Assembly: GCA_031275035.1 (NCBI GenBank)
Contig: JAISPH010000061.1
Coordinates: 1 to 14,214, forward strand
Length of the DNA stretch: 14,214 bases
Origin: Treponema sp.
Lineage (GTDB): Bacteria; Spirochaetota; Spirochaetia; Treponematales; Breznakiellaceae
Reading direction: 5' to 3'
Positions 14,096 through 14,214 of this stretch are shown one piece after another (position 1 is the first letter of the stretch; the number at the start of each line of letters is the position of its first letter). The notes beneath the pieces are model-generated. The model was not told where the DNA came from, made no database searches, and saw only the letters and a program-made list of their open reading frames with translations. The position numbers and the translations under genes were made by a program.

Positions 14096-14214
14096 GAGCA
14101 TTTCCCAAAACCCGGTTGGTTTTAGGAAATGCTCTTGAAAAAGCGGTCTTAAAGCCCGCTTTTCCCCATAAATCTAAGGTTGCTTTCCCAAAAACTGAAG
14201 TTTTGGGAAAGCCT
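14096..14214. repeat. Three-hairpin composite repeat, copy 3 (reaches window edge)
   Basis: Nearly identical to 524-642, with only a few differences, all in or near hairpin 2. Hairpin 1 arms are GAGCATTTCC / GGAAATGCTC with AAAACC / GGTTTT inside; hairpin 2 pairs AAAAGCGG with CCGCTTTT better than in copy 2; then the TAAATCTAAGGTTG linker and hairpin 3 with core CCAAAAACTGAAGTTTTGG. The element lies about 135 bp upstream of the CUT1 binding-protein gene, so it marks the upstream border of that operon. The right end runs to the window edge. Confidence 0.85.

Noticed and set aside
1..14214. tRNA or rRNA genes
   Set aside because: No TTCGAATC-type T-loop with matching acceptor stem and no rRNA signature was seen on reading both strands; a covariance search was not possible.

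Overview
The window looks like a piece of a spirochaete chromosome, most likely from the termite-gut Treponema / Breznakiellaceae group. I infer this from three things: an N-terminal chemotaxis-receptor fragment that resembles treponemal receptors, treponeme-style exported binding-protein N-termini (Gly-rich GGGSQ, Cys-Gly-Gly-Ser), and many small palindromic repeats between genes. The genus is an inference and was not tested by any search. All convincing genes lie on the minus strand, so transcription runs from high to low coordinates.

Layout in transcription order. (1) 14214-13962: a ~120-bp three-hairpin repeat, then a putative promoter/operator. (2) 13961-9959: a CUT1-type sugar transporter operon. 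It encodes a lipoprotein solute-binding protein, a MalF-like permease, a MalG-like permease and a cytosolic two-domain protein whose C-terminal half looks like a discoidin/galactose-binding fold. It has no ATPase, so a shared one must be encoded elsewhere. (3) 9958-9654: spacer with a 12-bp tandem repeat, a doubtful 33-codon ORF and a perfect-consensus sigma70 promoter with a possible operator. (4) 9653-2168: a pentose operon, chvE - mmsA - mmsB - FGGY kinase - araA. (5) 2167-1890: two tandem copies of a ~62-bp repeat. (6) 1889-792: an endonuclease/exonuclease/phosphatase-fold lipoprotein. (7) 791-1: gene-poor DNA full of hairpins, with two copies of the three-hairpin repeat and the 5' end of a chemotaxis receptor gene that runs into one of them.

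How the genes work together: the ChvE-MmsA-MmsB transporter would import L-arabinose (and perhaps other monosaccharides). AraA converts L-arabinose to L-ribulose, and the kinase would give L-ribulose 5-phosphate. AraD, the next enzyme, and a dedicated regulator are not in the window. The CUT1 operon probably imports an oligosaccharide of unknown identity. In both transporter operons the binding-protein gene comes first and is followed at once by strong hairpins with T-rich tails, a layout expected to make more binding protein than membrane components.

The most unusual content is the set of repeats. One family is a composite of three hairpins (3 copies, plus standalone relatives of its third hairpin) in which loop cores are conserved while stem arms change together. 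The other is a ~62-bp element (3 copies) with a promoter-like core, placed directly beside gene boundaries. I did not find a defence system, CRISPR array, tRNA, rRNA or transposase.
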